DNA from: Flectonema sp. DT1601
Lineage: Eukaryota; Euglenozoa; Diplonemea; Diplonemida; Diplonemidae
Assembly (NCBI GenBank): GCA_964019425.1
Contig: OZ025815.1
Span: forward strand, 682,001-746,000
Direction: 5' to 3'
Length of the DNA: 64,000 nt
How positions within the stretch are numbered: the first letter of the stretch is position 1; each line of letters opens with the position of its first letter. The notes below the pieces were generated by a model. It saw only the letters and a program-made list of their open reading frames with translations. It was not told the DNA's origin and made no database searches. Positions 10,207-18,534 of the stretch are shown one piece after another. Both the position numbers and the translations under genes were made by a program.

Positions 10207-10524
10207 TTACGCAACAGCGTACAAAGTACGGCCCTGCTTCTTCAGAGCGAACAAAACATCCGACGCACGAACAGTTCTTCTGTTGGTCATCTCAAGAAGA
10301 GCGGCAGTGTCACTCATGACGTTGTCAACGAAGGTGGTCAAAATGTTTCTCGCCTCATCGTAGACTGATCCAGCAAGACGACGGCATCCTCCTCTTCTGG
10401 CGATTCTACGAATGGAACCCTTGGTGATGGACTTTGGTCCTCTCTTGAGGTTGTCAGACTTTCTCTTTGATCCTCCTCCACGGACGGTCTTCGACTTTGA
10501 AACGGCCTTTCCGGATTGTGGCAT
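10207..10524 (-). CDS. Histone H4, copy 4
   Basis: Identical 105-residue protein; tandem partner of copy 3. Acceptor-like TTTTTCCTTAG ends about 24 nt before the ATG. It is the last H4 copy before the protease gene interrupts the cluster. Confidence 0.93.
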   Translation of the reverse strand: MPQSGKAVSKSKTVRGGGSKRKSDNLKRGPKSITKGSIRRIARRGGCRRLAGSVYDEARNILTTFVDNVMSDTAALLEMTNRRTVRASDVLFALKKQGRTLYAVA

Positions 10525-11371
10525 TGTTGTTAAGTGAGAGGGAGGCTAAGGAAAAATTGCAACTAAAATATCCCACAAGGCACCACAAGCAACCTCCTGC
10601 GACGATGCTACTCATTAATTGAAAGAAACGAAGTTTAAATAATAAAGCAACACCGACAATGGCAATATTCAGTAAAAGGTTCGATCCCTTTGGGAAAGAA
10701 AAACAAAAGGGAGGAATTTGTTTTCACCTTTTTTTTCTTCTTCTTCTTTGAGAAAGAAATTTCTTAATAATTGAAAAGTATTACGTATTTTGATTACTCG
10801 ATTATAGTCGATGTCAACTACGTAGCTCACAACCGTCCTACACAAAGATTAATGTGTTCTTTTCATCCTGGAGAACGGCCTTCTATAACAGTCGAAAGAA
10901 GGACAATTTAAAAAAAAAAAAAAAAAAAAAACCATTCAGATAAGCCTTATATTTTGTTGATCACAGACAGTATTACTGGCGCACGGGGAAATAGATAACA
11001 TGAAATAATAATTAAACGGCTCTTAAAACTGAATAGTTTCTTCTCCGACTTCGTCGGTGCAAAAAAAAAAAGATCACACCACTCGGTAAGGATGCAGTTG
11101 CAAAAAAAAAAAAAAAAAACGCATTTTTGTTCCTTAAGAATTTCGCTTAGAAAATTGGGATTTTGCTGGAAAAATATAATCAGCAATCGGAGAGTAACAG
11201 AGCATAAAGTCAAGTATTTAAAAAAAGGAGAGAGAATGAAAAATACATCACACGGCACGTAAACCACAAAAGTTAGACGTGAATAGCATAAGACAAGTCA
11301 TACGAGACAAAAAAAACTTTTCACAAGTCACAAATAGAATATTCGAAGCTTGTGATTCCCCAACATGATAA
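10525..11371. other. Intergenic stretch between H4 copy 4 and the protease gene
   Basis: No supportable coding region. It holds a family A repeat (10931-11071), several A-runs, and at 10678-10692 a tRNA T-arm lookalike that has no matching acceptor or anticodon arm. Confidence 0.6.
10931..11071 (+). repeat. Dispersed repeat family A, copy 1 (SINE-like)
   Basis: About 130 bp: starts ACCATTCAGATAAGCC, has near its end an arm complementary to the start (CTGAATAGT), then the hairpin CCGACTTCGTCGG and a TGC followed by an A-run. Other copies are at 25413-25561 and 52220-52350. Conserved ends, hairpin and A-tail suggest a retroposed structured RNA. Confidence 0.6.
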
Positions 11372-12565
11372 CTAACATTGAACGTGAAGAAACTTGTTAG
11401 GCGATCCAGTACCAGCATTACGAACTAGTCCACCAGCTGATGTACTGTCAAGAGCAGCTTTGATGTTGGCTGGGGAAGCATTGCCTTCAGTCATTAGAAC
11501 GGCCATTGCTCCAGCAACATGTGGAGATGCCATTGAAGTACCAGAAAGGGTAGCGAATGCTGTGTCACTTGTTGAGTAAGCAGCGATAATCGCAGACCCT
11601 GGAGCGAAGATATCAACACAAGTACCGTAGTTAGAGAATGATGATCTTCCATCAATTGGAGTGTTTCCCTGAGACTCCAGAGCAGTCGATCCAACAGTCA
11701 CACAGTCAGTCGCTGAGGCAGGGCTGTAGCTGCAGGCATCTCTGTTGTCGTTTCCAGCAGCAACAGCAAAACTAATTCCCTCCTTGACCGCAGCATTAAC
11801 AGCATTGTTTGAAGCAGCAGAGTACCCACCTCCAAGAGACATGTTAGCAACAGATGGCTTACCTCTTGATTTTGAGTTGGTTGCTACCCATTGAACTCCA
11901 GCAATAATACCTGCAGTACTACCAGATCCATTATCTCCCAAAACCTTTACAGCGATGATTGTTGCACTCTTTGCAAGACCGTAAGTTGAACCAGCGACAG
12001 TTCCAGCACAGTGGGTACCGTGACCGTTAACATCAGTGTTACTACCCCCAGCCGTGTTAGTTCCCCAAATACATCTTCCTATGAATTCAGAGTGAGAACA
12101 TCTCACACCAGTGTCTACGACATAGGCATCAACACCGTTACCCCAATTTTTGTCGTGTGAAAAAGCAGCTAAGACATCGGCAGGTGATGAAGTAGTTGTT
12201 CTCTTCTGACCCCATGAGAGGGGTTCACTCTGAGTGTTTGGGCACGACAATTTCTTTAACATTTGATCACTTCCAGCTGTAGTAACAACCTGATTGTGTT
12301 CAACAAATTCAACAGCCCCGTGACTCCTTAACCAATCCATCTGTTCTCCGTTAAGCTTTGCGTGAATAGCCTTAAAGCTATCACCGATTGTAAACTTTTT
12401 AATTCCCTTTGTCGCCGAGAAAACCTGCTCATGTTCAACAGCAGTAGCATTCTTTCCCATCATTATAATATACTCTCCTGCTATGGTCTTACCAGTAGGT
12501 GCGGCAAGGTAAGCGGCGTTGGTGAGACCCACCATTGAGAACAGGCATAAGAAAGCTGACTTCAT
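11372..12565 (-). CDS. Secreted subtilisin-like serine protease (S8, proteinase K type)
   Basis: 397 residues. Signal peptide at 1-18; I9-type propeptide/inhibitor domain about 30-95 (EYIIMMGK ... AVEFVEHNQVV); peptidase S8 domain about 115-397. The triad is visible: D151 in VVDTGVR, H182 in GHGTHCAGTV, S344 in GTSMASPHVAG; the oxyanion Asn is N272 in AAGNDN. The length and motifs match proteinase K-type enzymes, so it should be an active secreted or lysosomal endopeptidase made as a zymogen. A CAG acceptor-like site (AAGAAAACAG) lies about 35 nt before the ATG. It sits between two copies of an H4-containing duplication, so it probably became enclosed when that segment duplicated. Confidence 0.93.
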   Translation of the reverse strand: MKSAFLCLFSMVGLTNAAYLAAPTGKTIAGEYIIMMGKNATAVEHEQVFSATKGIKKFTIGDSFKAIHAKLNGEQMDWLRSHGAVEFVEHNQVVTTAGSDQMLKKLSCPNTQSEPLSWGQKRTTTSSPADVLAAFSHDKNWGNGVDAYVVDTGVRCSHSEFIGRCIWGTNTAGGSNTDVNGHGTHCAGTVAGSTYGLAKSATIIAVKVLGDNGSGSTAGIIAGVQWVATNSKSRGKPSVANMSLGGGYSAASNNAVNAAVKEGISFAVAAGNDNRDACSYSPASATDCVTVGSTALESQGNTPIDGRSSFSNYGTCVDIFAPGSAIIAAYSTSDTAFATLSGTSMASPHVAGAMAVLMTEGNASPANIKAALDSTSAGGLVRNAGTGSPNKFLHVQC

Positions 12566-12668
12566 ATTATTAAGTTGTTTGTGTTTGTTAAATAAGAACC
12601 TGTTTTCTTAAATAAAAACGACATAATAAAAATCACTCATCACTTTGAAGCTAGTCAACAGCAGACCA

Positions 12669-12684
12669 GGTGGTGAACACCACC
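12669..12684 (-). terminator. Histone 3' hairpin, H4 copy 5
   Basis: GGTGGTGTTCACCACC on the minus strand: 6-bp stem, 4-nt loop, 52 nt past the stop; duplicate of the copy 1 hairpin. Confidence 0.65.
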
Positions 12685-12736
12685 AGCAGCGCAGCTGCCT
12701 TTTGGACTACGCAGGAGAGGAATACAAATTAACTCT

Positions 12737-13054
12737 TTACGCAACAGCGTACAAAGTACGGCCCTGCTTCTTCAGAGCGAACAAAACATCCGACGCACGA
12801 ACAGTTCTTCTGTTGGTCATCTCAAGAAGAGCGGCAGTGTCACTCATGACGTTGTCAACGAAGGTGGTCAAAATGTTTCTCGCCTCATCGTAGACTGATC
12901 CAGCAAGACGACGGCATCCTCCTCTTCTGGCGATTCTACGAATGGAACCCTTGGTGATGGACTTTGGTCCTCTCTTGAGGTTGTCAGACTTTCTCTTTGA
13001 TCCTCCTCCACGGACGGTCTTCGACTTTGAAACGGCCTTTCCGGACTGTGGCAT
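12737..13054 (-). CDS. Histone H4, copy 5
   Basis: Same 105-residue protein. Nearly identical at DNA level to copy 1 because it lies in the duplicated segment. Differences in the codons seen are synonymous. Confidence 0.93.
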   Translation of the reverse strand: MPQSGKAVSKSKTVRGGGSKRKSDNLKRGPKSITKGSIRRIARRGGCRRLAGSVYDEARNILTTFVDNVMSDTAALLEMTNRRTVRASDVLFALKKQGRTLYAVA

Positions 13055-13141
13055 TGTTGTTAAGTGTTGGGTGAGTTACAAACTGATTGAAGAATTGAAG
13101 TGACAAAACTCGCAGTAAATCTGAGACACAACTCTACCGAT

Positions 13142-13157
13142 GGTGGAAAGCCCCACC
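13142..13157 (-). terminator. Histone 3' hairpin, H4 copy 6
   Basis: GGTGGGGCTTTCCACC on the minus strand, with the G-U closing pair as in copy 2, 126 nt past the stop. Confidence 0.6.
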
Positions 13158-13283
13158 AGCAGATCAGATGATCCGCCTTCGAACGGTTAAATATTTTAAC
13201 TACGAAAATGACTTCAAAGTGAAGTACTTCGAGTCATCGACTTTTGTAGTTGAAAACTGAGAGAGGGGAAGTGAATTCGCTGC

Positions 13284-13601
13284 TTACGCAACAGCGTACA
13301 AAGTACGGCCCTGTTTCTTCAGAGCGAACAAAACATCCGACGCACGAACAGTTCTTCTGTTGGTCATCTCAAGAAGAGCGGCAGTGTCACTCATGACGTT
13401 GTCAACGAAGGTGGTCAAAATGTTTCTCGCCTCATCGTAGACTGATCCAGCAAGACGACGACATCCTCCTCTTCTGGCGATTCTACGAATGGAACCCTTG
13501 GTGATGGACTTTGGTCCTCTCTTGAGGTTGTCAGACTTTCTCTTTGATCCTCCTCCACGGACGGTCTTCGACTTTGAAACGGCCTTTCCGGATTGTGGCA
13601 T
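13284..13601 (-). CDS. Histone H4, copy 6
   Basis: Same protein; duplicate of copy 2. The duplication ends about 20 nt upstream of its ATG, so its upstream region beyond that point differs from that of copy 2. Confidence 0.93.
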   Translation of the reverse strand: MPQSGKAVSKSKTVRGGGSKRKSDNLKRGPKSITKGSIRRIARRGGCRRLAGSVYDEARNILTTFVDNVMSDTAALLEMTNRRTVRASDVLFALKKQGRTLYAVA

Positions 13602-13788
13602 TGTTGGTAAGTGTTGTAAAGAAACTATCAGAGAACAAAATAATAAGTCTTCATCCGACTACCGACAAGACAAGCACATTCACTTCTTTATGCAGCAGGC
13701 TAACGACCATGAGAAAGGTTATTTACTTGAGGGTATGAAAGAATAATATCAAAGAAAACGAACTAAGTGCGATACAAACTATCCGAGT

Positions 13789-13804
13789 GGTGGTCAGGTC
13801 CACC
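13789..13804 (-). terminator. Histone 3' hairpin, H4 copy 7
   Basis: GGTGGACCTGACCACC on the minus strand: 5 bp plus an A-A mismatch at the loop, again 16 nt in total, 68 nt past the stop. The stem ends are unchanged while the loop is different. Confidence 0.55.
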
Positions 13805-13872
13805 GGTGAGCAAAGTCCACCATAAACAGATTTTAAAGAGAGAAATAATAGTGTACTACTTTACAGTTGCAC

Positions 13873-14190
13873 TTACGCAACAGCGTACAAAGTACGGCCC
13901 TGTTTCTTCAGAGCGAACAAAACATCCGACGCACGAACAGTTCTTCTGTTGGTCATCTCAAGAAGAGCGGCAGTGTCACTCATGACGTTGTCAACGAAGG
14001 TGGTCAAAATGTTTCTCGCCTCATCGTAGACTGATCCAGCAAGACGACGGCATCCTCCTCTTCTGGCGATTCTACGAATGGAACCCTTGGTGATGGACTT
14101 TGGTCCTCTCTTGAGGTTGTCAGACTTTCTCTTTGATCCTCCTCCACGGACGGTCTTCGACTTTGAAACGGCCTTTCCAGATTGTGGCAT
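13873..14190 (-). CDS. Histone H4, copy 7
   Basis: Same 105-residue protein; the frame is open ten codons further upstream, but MPQSG is the shared start. The intergenic DNA on both sides is unrelated to that of copies 1-6, so homogenisation here seems limited to the coding region and the 3' hairpin. Confidence 0.93.
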   Translation of the reverse strand: MPQSGKAVSKSKTVRGGGSKRKSDNLKRGPKSITKGSIRRIARRGGCRRLAGSVYDEARNILTTFVDNVMSDTAALLEMTNRRTVRASDVLFALKKQGRTLYAVA

Positions 14191-14359
14191 TGTTGTTAAG
14201 TGTTGTAAAGAATACTTCAAAGTGAAAAGATGTTGTCGCGAAGGGTAATCATCCGATCACATTATGTCAACTAATAACGTGAGAGGTGTGGTGCTTCTGG
14301 AAGTGTGAATATAAAATAACTAATCAAGACACACACAACAGGGTAATTGTAATCGACTG

Positions 14360-14374
14360 GGTGGCTACTCCACC
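14360..14374 (-). terminator. Histone 3' hairpin, H4 copy 8
   Basis: GGTGGAGTAGCCACC on the minus strand: 5-bp stem, 5-nt loop, 57 nt past the stop. As in other copies it is preceded by CTGCT. Confidence 0.55.
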
Positions 14375-14431
14375 AGCAGGTAAAACTGCTTCAGACAATT
14401 GAGAGAGGAATCGATTTCACAAATATTTAGT

Positions 14432-14749
14432 TTACGCAACAGCGTACAAAGTACGGCCCTGCTTCTTCAGAGCGAACAAAACATCCGACGCACGAACAGT
14501 TCTTCTGTTGGTCATCTCAAGAAGAGCGGCAGTGTCACTCATGACGTTGTCAACGAAGGTGGTCAAAATGTTTCTCGCCTCATCGTAAACTGATCCAGCA
14601 AGACGACGGCATCCTCCTCTTCTGGCGATTCTACGAATGGAACCCTTGGTGATGGACTTTGGTCCTCTCTTGAGGTTGTCAGACTTTCTCTTTGATCCTC
14701 CTCCACGGACGGTCTTCGACTTTGAAACGGCCTTTCCGGATTGTGGCAT
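14432..14749 (-). CDS. Histone H4, copy 8
   Basis: Same protein, most upstream member of the cluster in transcription order. The leader (TTTACAACACTTAACAACA before ATG) is shared with copy 7. No H3, H2A or H2B gene accompanies the eight H4 genes in this window. Confidence 0.93.
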   Translation of the reverse strand: MPQSGKAVSKSKTVRGGGSKRKSDNLKRGPKSITKGSIRRIARRGGCRRLAGSVYDEARNILTTFVDNVMSDTAALLEMTNRRTVRASDVLFALKKQGRTLYAVA

Positions 14750-14871
14750 TGTTGTTAAGTGTTGTAAAGAATAGGAAACTGATGAACTAATGTGATGTGA
14801 CTAACCCTTTAACCAGCCCAACCAGACATATGAATCCTCTTTAAATATGACACAGAAAATGAATAAAGTTG

Positions 14872-15852
14872 TTAGAAATCTTTGTAACCCATTGAATTGG
14901 AATTACTCTTTCTATGTGCTTCATTACCTCCGTAGTTGTCGGGATGTGAAAATGATCGTTGCTTCCAATAATCTTTATGTTTAAGATTCTTACCATATTT
15001 TAATCTATCAATTGTGTTGAATCTAGTTGGTTCTAACTCAATAGGAGCTGGTCTTAATTCTTCCGGGTAGTTTTTGATTCGACGAATACTTTCACGACTC
15101 TGATCTCTCTTAGCCATCATCTGTAGTGCAGAATTGTCATAGTCTCGGGTATTTTCTGCAAAGCGGTATACACGATGTTCAGGTTCCATTGCAAACTGAC
15201 GTTCAAGTGGTTCCAATTGACCTTCTGCTTCAAGGTTATCTAACCAGGTACCACAGTCAAATTCTTGTGTTGGTTCCCTAACGAGGGCAGATTTGAAAGA
15301 TCGTTGTGTTTTGTTTCCTCGTGGAGACCGATCTATGGCATCTGTGTCAGCAGTATACCTTTTGTGAGAGTCTTCAATGTCATCATCATTCATAACGTAG
15401 ACTCTATTCTTTTTACTGTTGTTGCGTGACTTCGACCAATTAACATTTCCTGGTTTCCAAGAATAATTTTCAACACCGTTGAGTTCGTCAAGTTTACGAA
15501 ATGCATTTGAAGCTGTTTGCCGTAGTCTTGCTCTATGGACTTCATCTTTATTTATCATCGTTCTATTACCGCCAGCATCAGTTACAAAATGAGGTGTTAA
15601 TTCTTTTTTTGATTCCTGTTGAAATTTCGATAACCCTCCTCTCCTCTTCTCCATATCGATTCCTCTGTTTTTCATCCATCTATTTTCTAAATCCATTTTA
15701 CCACTAGTCATCCTGTGTAACATTCCAGGATTACCCTTAGCCGCTTTCATTCTTGCTGCGTACTTTGACATGTTGTCGCCGTGCACGAAATAATTTGTGT
15801 ACCTACATTGCTTTGATAACGCTTTTAATGAGCCTCCTCGTAGTAGTGCCAT
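14872..15852 (-). CDS. Basic protein of unknown function, possibly mitochondrial
   Basis: 326 residues from the first ATG (MALLRGGSLKALSKQCRY); the frame is open slightly further but only through a GTG. The N-terminus is rich in R/K/S/A/L and lacks acids for about 25 residues, as in mitochondrial presequences. The rest is charged and low in hydrophobic segments, with a run of Trp- and Asn-rich motifs (YSWKPGNVNWSKSRNN) and no domain I recognise. A CAG (TCATTTCAG) lies 16 nt upstream of the ATG. It could be a mitoribosome or RNA-processing component, but that is a guess. Confidence 0.75.
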   Translation of the reverse strand: MALLRGGSLKALSKQCRYTNYFVHGDNMSKYAARMKAAKGNPGMLHRMTSGKMDLENRWMKNRGIDMEKRRGGLSKFQQESKKELTPHFVTDAGGNRTMINKDEVHRARLRQTASNAFRKLDELNGVENYSWKPGNVNWSKSRNNSKKNRVYVMNDDDIEDSHKRYTADTDAIDRSPRGNKTQRSFKSALVREPTQEFDCGTWLDNLEAEGQLEPLERQFAMEPEHRVYRFAENTRDYDNSALQMMAKRDQSRESIRRIKNYPEELRPAPIELEPTRFNTIDRLKYGKNLKHKDYWKQRSFSHPDNYGGNEAHRKSNSNSMGYKDF

Positions 15853-16198
15853 ATTTATATTCGTGGACACCTGAAATGATTTTTTTTTGTTGTTGTTGTC
15901 GATTCGAAACTCAAAGCATTTGTACTGTAGTGGTTAAAGACATCGTTTTTTAACATTTTTTTTCAATCTGAAAAAACTGGAAAACTGTAAAAAAACAAAA
16001 AAAAAACTTCAAAAAAAAAAAAAAAACTACAATACATCAAACCAATATATAACAAATGTGGGGAGAAAAAAAAAAGGAAAAAAAAAATGAAAGTACAGGA
16101 ATGCTGCAAGGATACAAAACAAAATGCAGGCTATGGTATGGAGAGGGAAAAGTTTTTTTTTTTATATATTTTTTTCATAAATAGGAAAAAGAAGGTGA

Positions 16199-17269
16199 TC
16201 ACACATTAGATACAAATTTCTCTCTCGTGTCCACTGTGTGCATTAACTGCTGTAGTGAGTTGTTGAGCGCCAGCATCTGAAGCTTATTTTGCATTTTTAA
16301 ATTTTGAAGGACGTCGTTAGGTTGAACTGTATACGACTTCCGACCAATTTCGATAACCGGAATGCGTTCCTCGGGTTGATTACCAGTTTCGTCTGAGGTG
16401 TTTAGTCCCAGTTCTGAATCTTCGAAGGAACAGAGTCGCTCCTTGAGTTCTAAGTTCTCTCTTCTTAGAGAACGAATCCAAAGCTCTCGTTCTTTTGCTT
16501 TGTCTTGTTCGTCCTGAAAGGAACGTTCTATTGATATTCTTTGACGTTTTGATTTTTTTAATTCATTCTGTTGGCTTTCAATAACGTCTTCCCTCGACGA
16601 TATTATTTTATTGGATTTTTGTAATCGGCCTTCGAGGATTCTAATTTGCTTTTCGTACTCTGACGAGGTTAATTCATGTTGTCCACGTTTTGATATGCTC
16701 CGAGACAATTGGTGTTTTAATCTTTTACAGTCTGACACTAACTGTTCGTTGCATCGAAGTTGAGCTTCTGCCTGACGCTTCCAATCGTCTCTGGATGAGA
16801 TTGCATCATTCGCTTGAATTTGATAATTGGTGTTCTGTTTGGTGAGTTGTTTTACTTTCTCACGCAAGCTGTTTAATTCAGACATTTGACCGATGGTTTG
16901 TTTGTGAAGTTCAGAACGCTCTATTTGATATTCAGCGAGAGTTCCTAACTTTTCATGAGCAGATATAACTTTATCTTTCAGCATCTCCGTATTCACCCGC
17001 TGGTCTTCTTGTTCTCTCATTAAAATCTCATTGTGATCATACGTCTTTTCAACTTGATCTTTTAACACTTCAATTTCAGTTATCATTTTTAACTTCTGCT
17101 CATCATTTTTTGACAACGCGTTACTTGTTGCTGCGTGTACCTCACAAACTGCTCGAAGCTGGTTATTCAATTTAATAAATTGATCTTTTTCAACTCTACC
17201 TGAGGCTTCAATCATATCTTTTGCAGTAAAACGAGACCATCCGATGCCTATATCAGGTTCTGTTGACAT
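16199..17269 (-). CDS. Coiled-coil protein
   Basis: 356 residues. After a short N-terminal segment (MSTEPDIGIGWSRFTAKDMI) the protein is almost entirely heptad-like from about 30 to 290 (for example LKDQVEKTYDHNEILMREQE, LREKVKQLTKQNTNYQIQA, LRRENLELKERL). The acidic and Pro-containing segment after it (SDETGNQPEERIPVIEIGRK) breaks the coil, followed by a second short helical stretch. No membrane segment or enzyme motif. Such proteins in flagellates are often cytoskeletal or basal-body components; here that is only inference. Confidence 0.8.
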   Translation of the reverse strand: MSTEPDIGIGWSRFTAKDMIEASGRVEKDQFIKLNNQLRAVCEVHAATSNALSKNDEQKLKMITEIEVLKDQVEKTYDHNEILMREQEDQRVNTEMLKDKVISAHEKLGTLAEYQIERSELHKQTIGQMSELNSLREKVKQLTKQNTNYQIQANDAISSRDDWKRQAEAQLRCNEQLVSDCKRLKHQLSRSISKRGQHELTSSEYEKQIRILEGRLQKSNKIISSREDVIESQQNELKKSKRQRISIERSFQDEQDKAKERELWIRSLRRENLELKERLCSFEDSELGLNTSDETGNQPEERIPVIEIGRKSYTVQPNDVLQNLKMQNKLQMLALNNSLQQLMHTVDTREKFVSNV

Positions 17270-18534
17270 TTTAATTAATTACCGTGACTCCTAAACATAA
17301 ATATCGATACAGTATTGACACAATAAACTAATAACAATATCAGAGATATATCAGACAACAGCAACACGCTAATTCCTGTTATAAAAGATGAAGTGCATAG
17401 GATTTGACAATGCGACAAAACATACAAAAAAAAACTAGTGTAAATAATTGAAAGATAAGAACCCACAAAAAAAAAAAAAAAAAGAGTTATTAGGAATGTG
17501 TTTAATCTAACGTTGTTGTGTTAGTGTGTTAGGGAACTCACAGCAACAGAGGATTTGAATAGCAACATCCCTTTGGAGTTTATAACAGAAATAAATACAA
17601 AAATAATTCGAATGAACACCTTGAGATCATCCTCAACATCCTCAACACAGATTAATAAAAATATTTTAAAAAGAGTACAAAAAGAATTGGCTTTAACTTC
17701 AACTATACAGAAAATAATGATATAACACTGTGATTTTTTGTTTGTGCACGAAACCGTGAACCGACTTAAACTGATAAAGCTAAAGGAGGTTTACGTGTGC
17801 TGCCAACATTCTTTTTCGTTCTTACAATACTTGTTAAATGCAAAAAAAAAAAAAATAAATAAATAAATAAAAAAAATTAAAAAAATTTAAAAAAAGGTAA
17901 AAAAGCAACTGATTATAAAGACTACCTGAACTAATTGTAAGCTCAGATGCAAAAAAAAAAACCAACCAAAAAAAACACCATTTGATCAATGTCATCATCA
18001 ATTGGATTCCATCAGACTCAGAACCCAATATCAGAATAGAAGAGAAGGCGACATTACTGAGATATCTGTGATAAAGAACTACTCAACTCTCCATCAACTT
18101 GTTGATCGCAGACAGGAGTTGTACAACCATCGCATTACCTTGGAGCTTAAAACAGAAACAATATAAAATAAAAAATAATTTGAATGAAAACTTTAGGATC
18201 ATTCTCAACGCAGAATAAATAGATTGCAACATCCCAACTAATCACCAGAGCCCATTCTGTCTATCTTGATAGACCAAACAACAGGAGGTGTTAGTTTAAT
18301 GAAGTAACAGTAATAAACTTTATGATACTAAAATAAGTAATCAAGTTAGCAAGAGCGGGACAAGTTTGGAGTCCTTAAATGGAAAGAAAGAAGAAAAAAA
18401 AGTCAGATGAAGCCACAACCATGAAAAAAAAAAAAGCGGTACTAATAATGTTATGTTCAGATTTGATGATTGACACAAGTGAGTTTCTTCTAAACAAAAA
18501 AAATTGAACTGAAGTAGCAGCTTTGTCTTTCTTG
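17270..18534. other. Intergenic stretch with family B repeat
   Basis: AT-rich, with A-runs and the family B copy at 17740-17829. The repeat motif TTTGGAATGAACACCTTGAG-like (17608 and again near 18179) shows an internal duplication around 17560-17650 and 18120-18210. I find no gene. Confidence 0.5.
17740..17829 (+). repeat. Dispersed repeat family B, copy 1
   Basis: Starts GTTTGTGCACGAAACCGTG, which contains the hairpin CACG-AAAC-CGTG, continues AACCGACTTAAACTG and ends CCAACATTCTTTTTC. Related copies at 28257-28349 and 37021-37090 share the two ends but differ in the middle. Confidence 0.6.

Larger units (their letters stand above)
12652..13622. repeat. Segmental duplication, right copy (two H4 genes)
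   Basis: Partner of 8318-9288 at offset 4334 bp. It holds H4 copies 5 and 6 with the same spacing, hairpins and flanks. The left boundary is the shared TAGTCAACAGCAGACCAGG; the right boundary lies about 20 bp upstream of the copy 6 start codon. Confidence 0.85.

Noticed and set aside
10678-10692. tRNA T-arm lookalike (AAAGGTTCGATCCCTTT)
   Set aside because: No matching acceptor, D or anticodon arms within 100 bp upstream.
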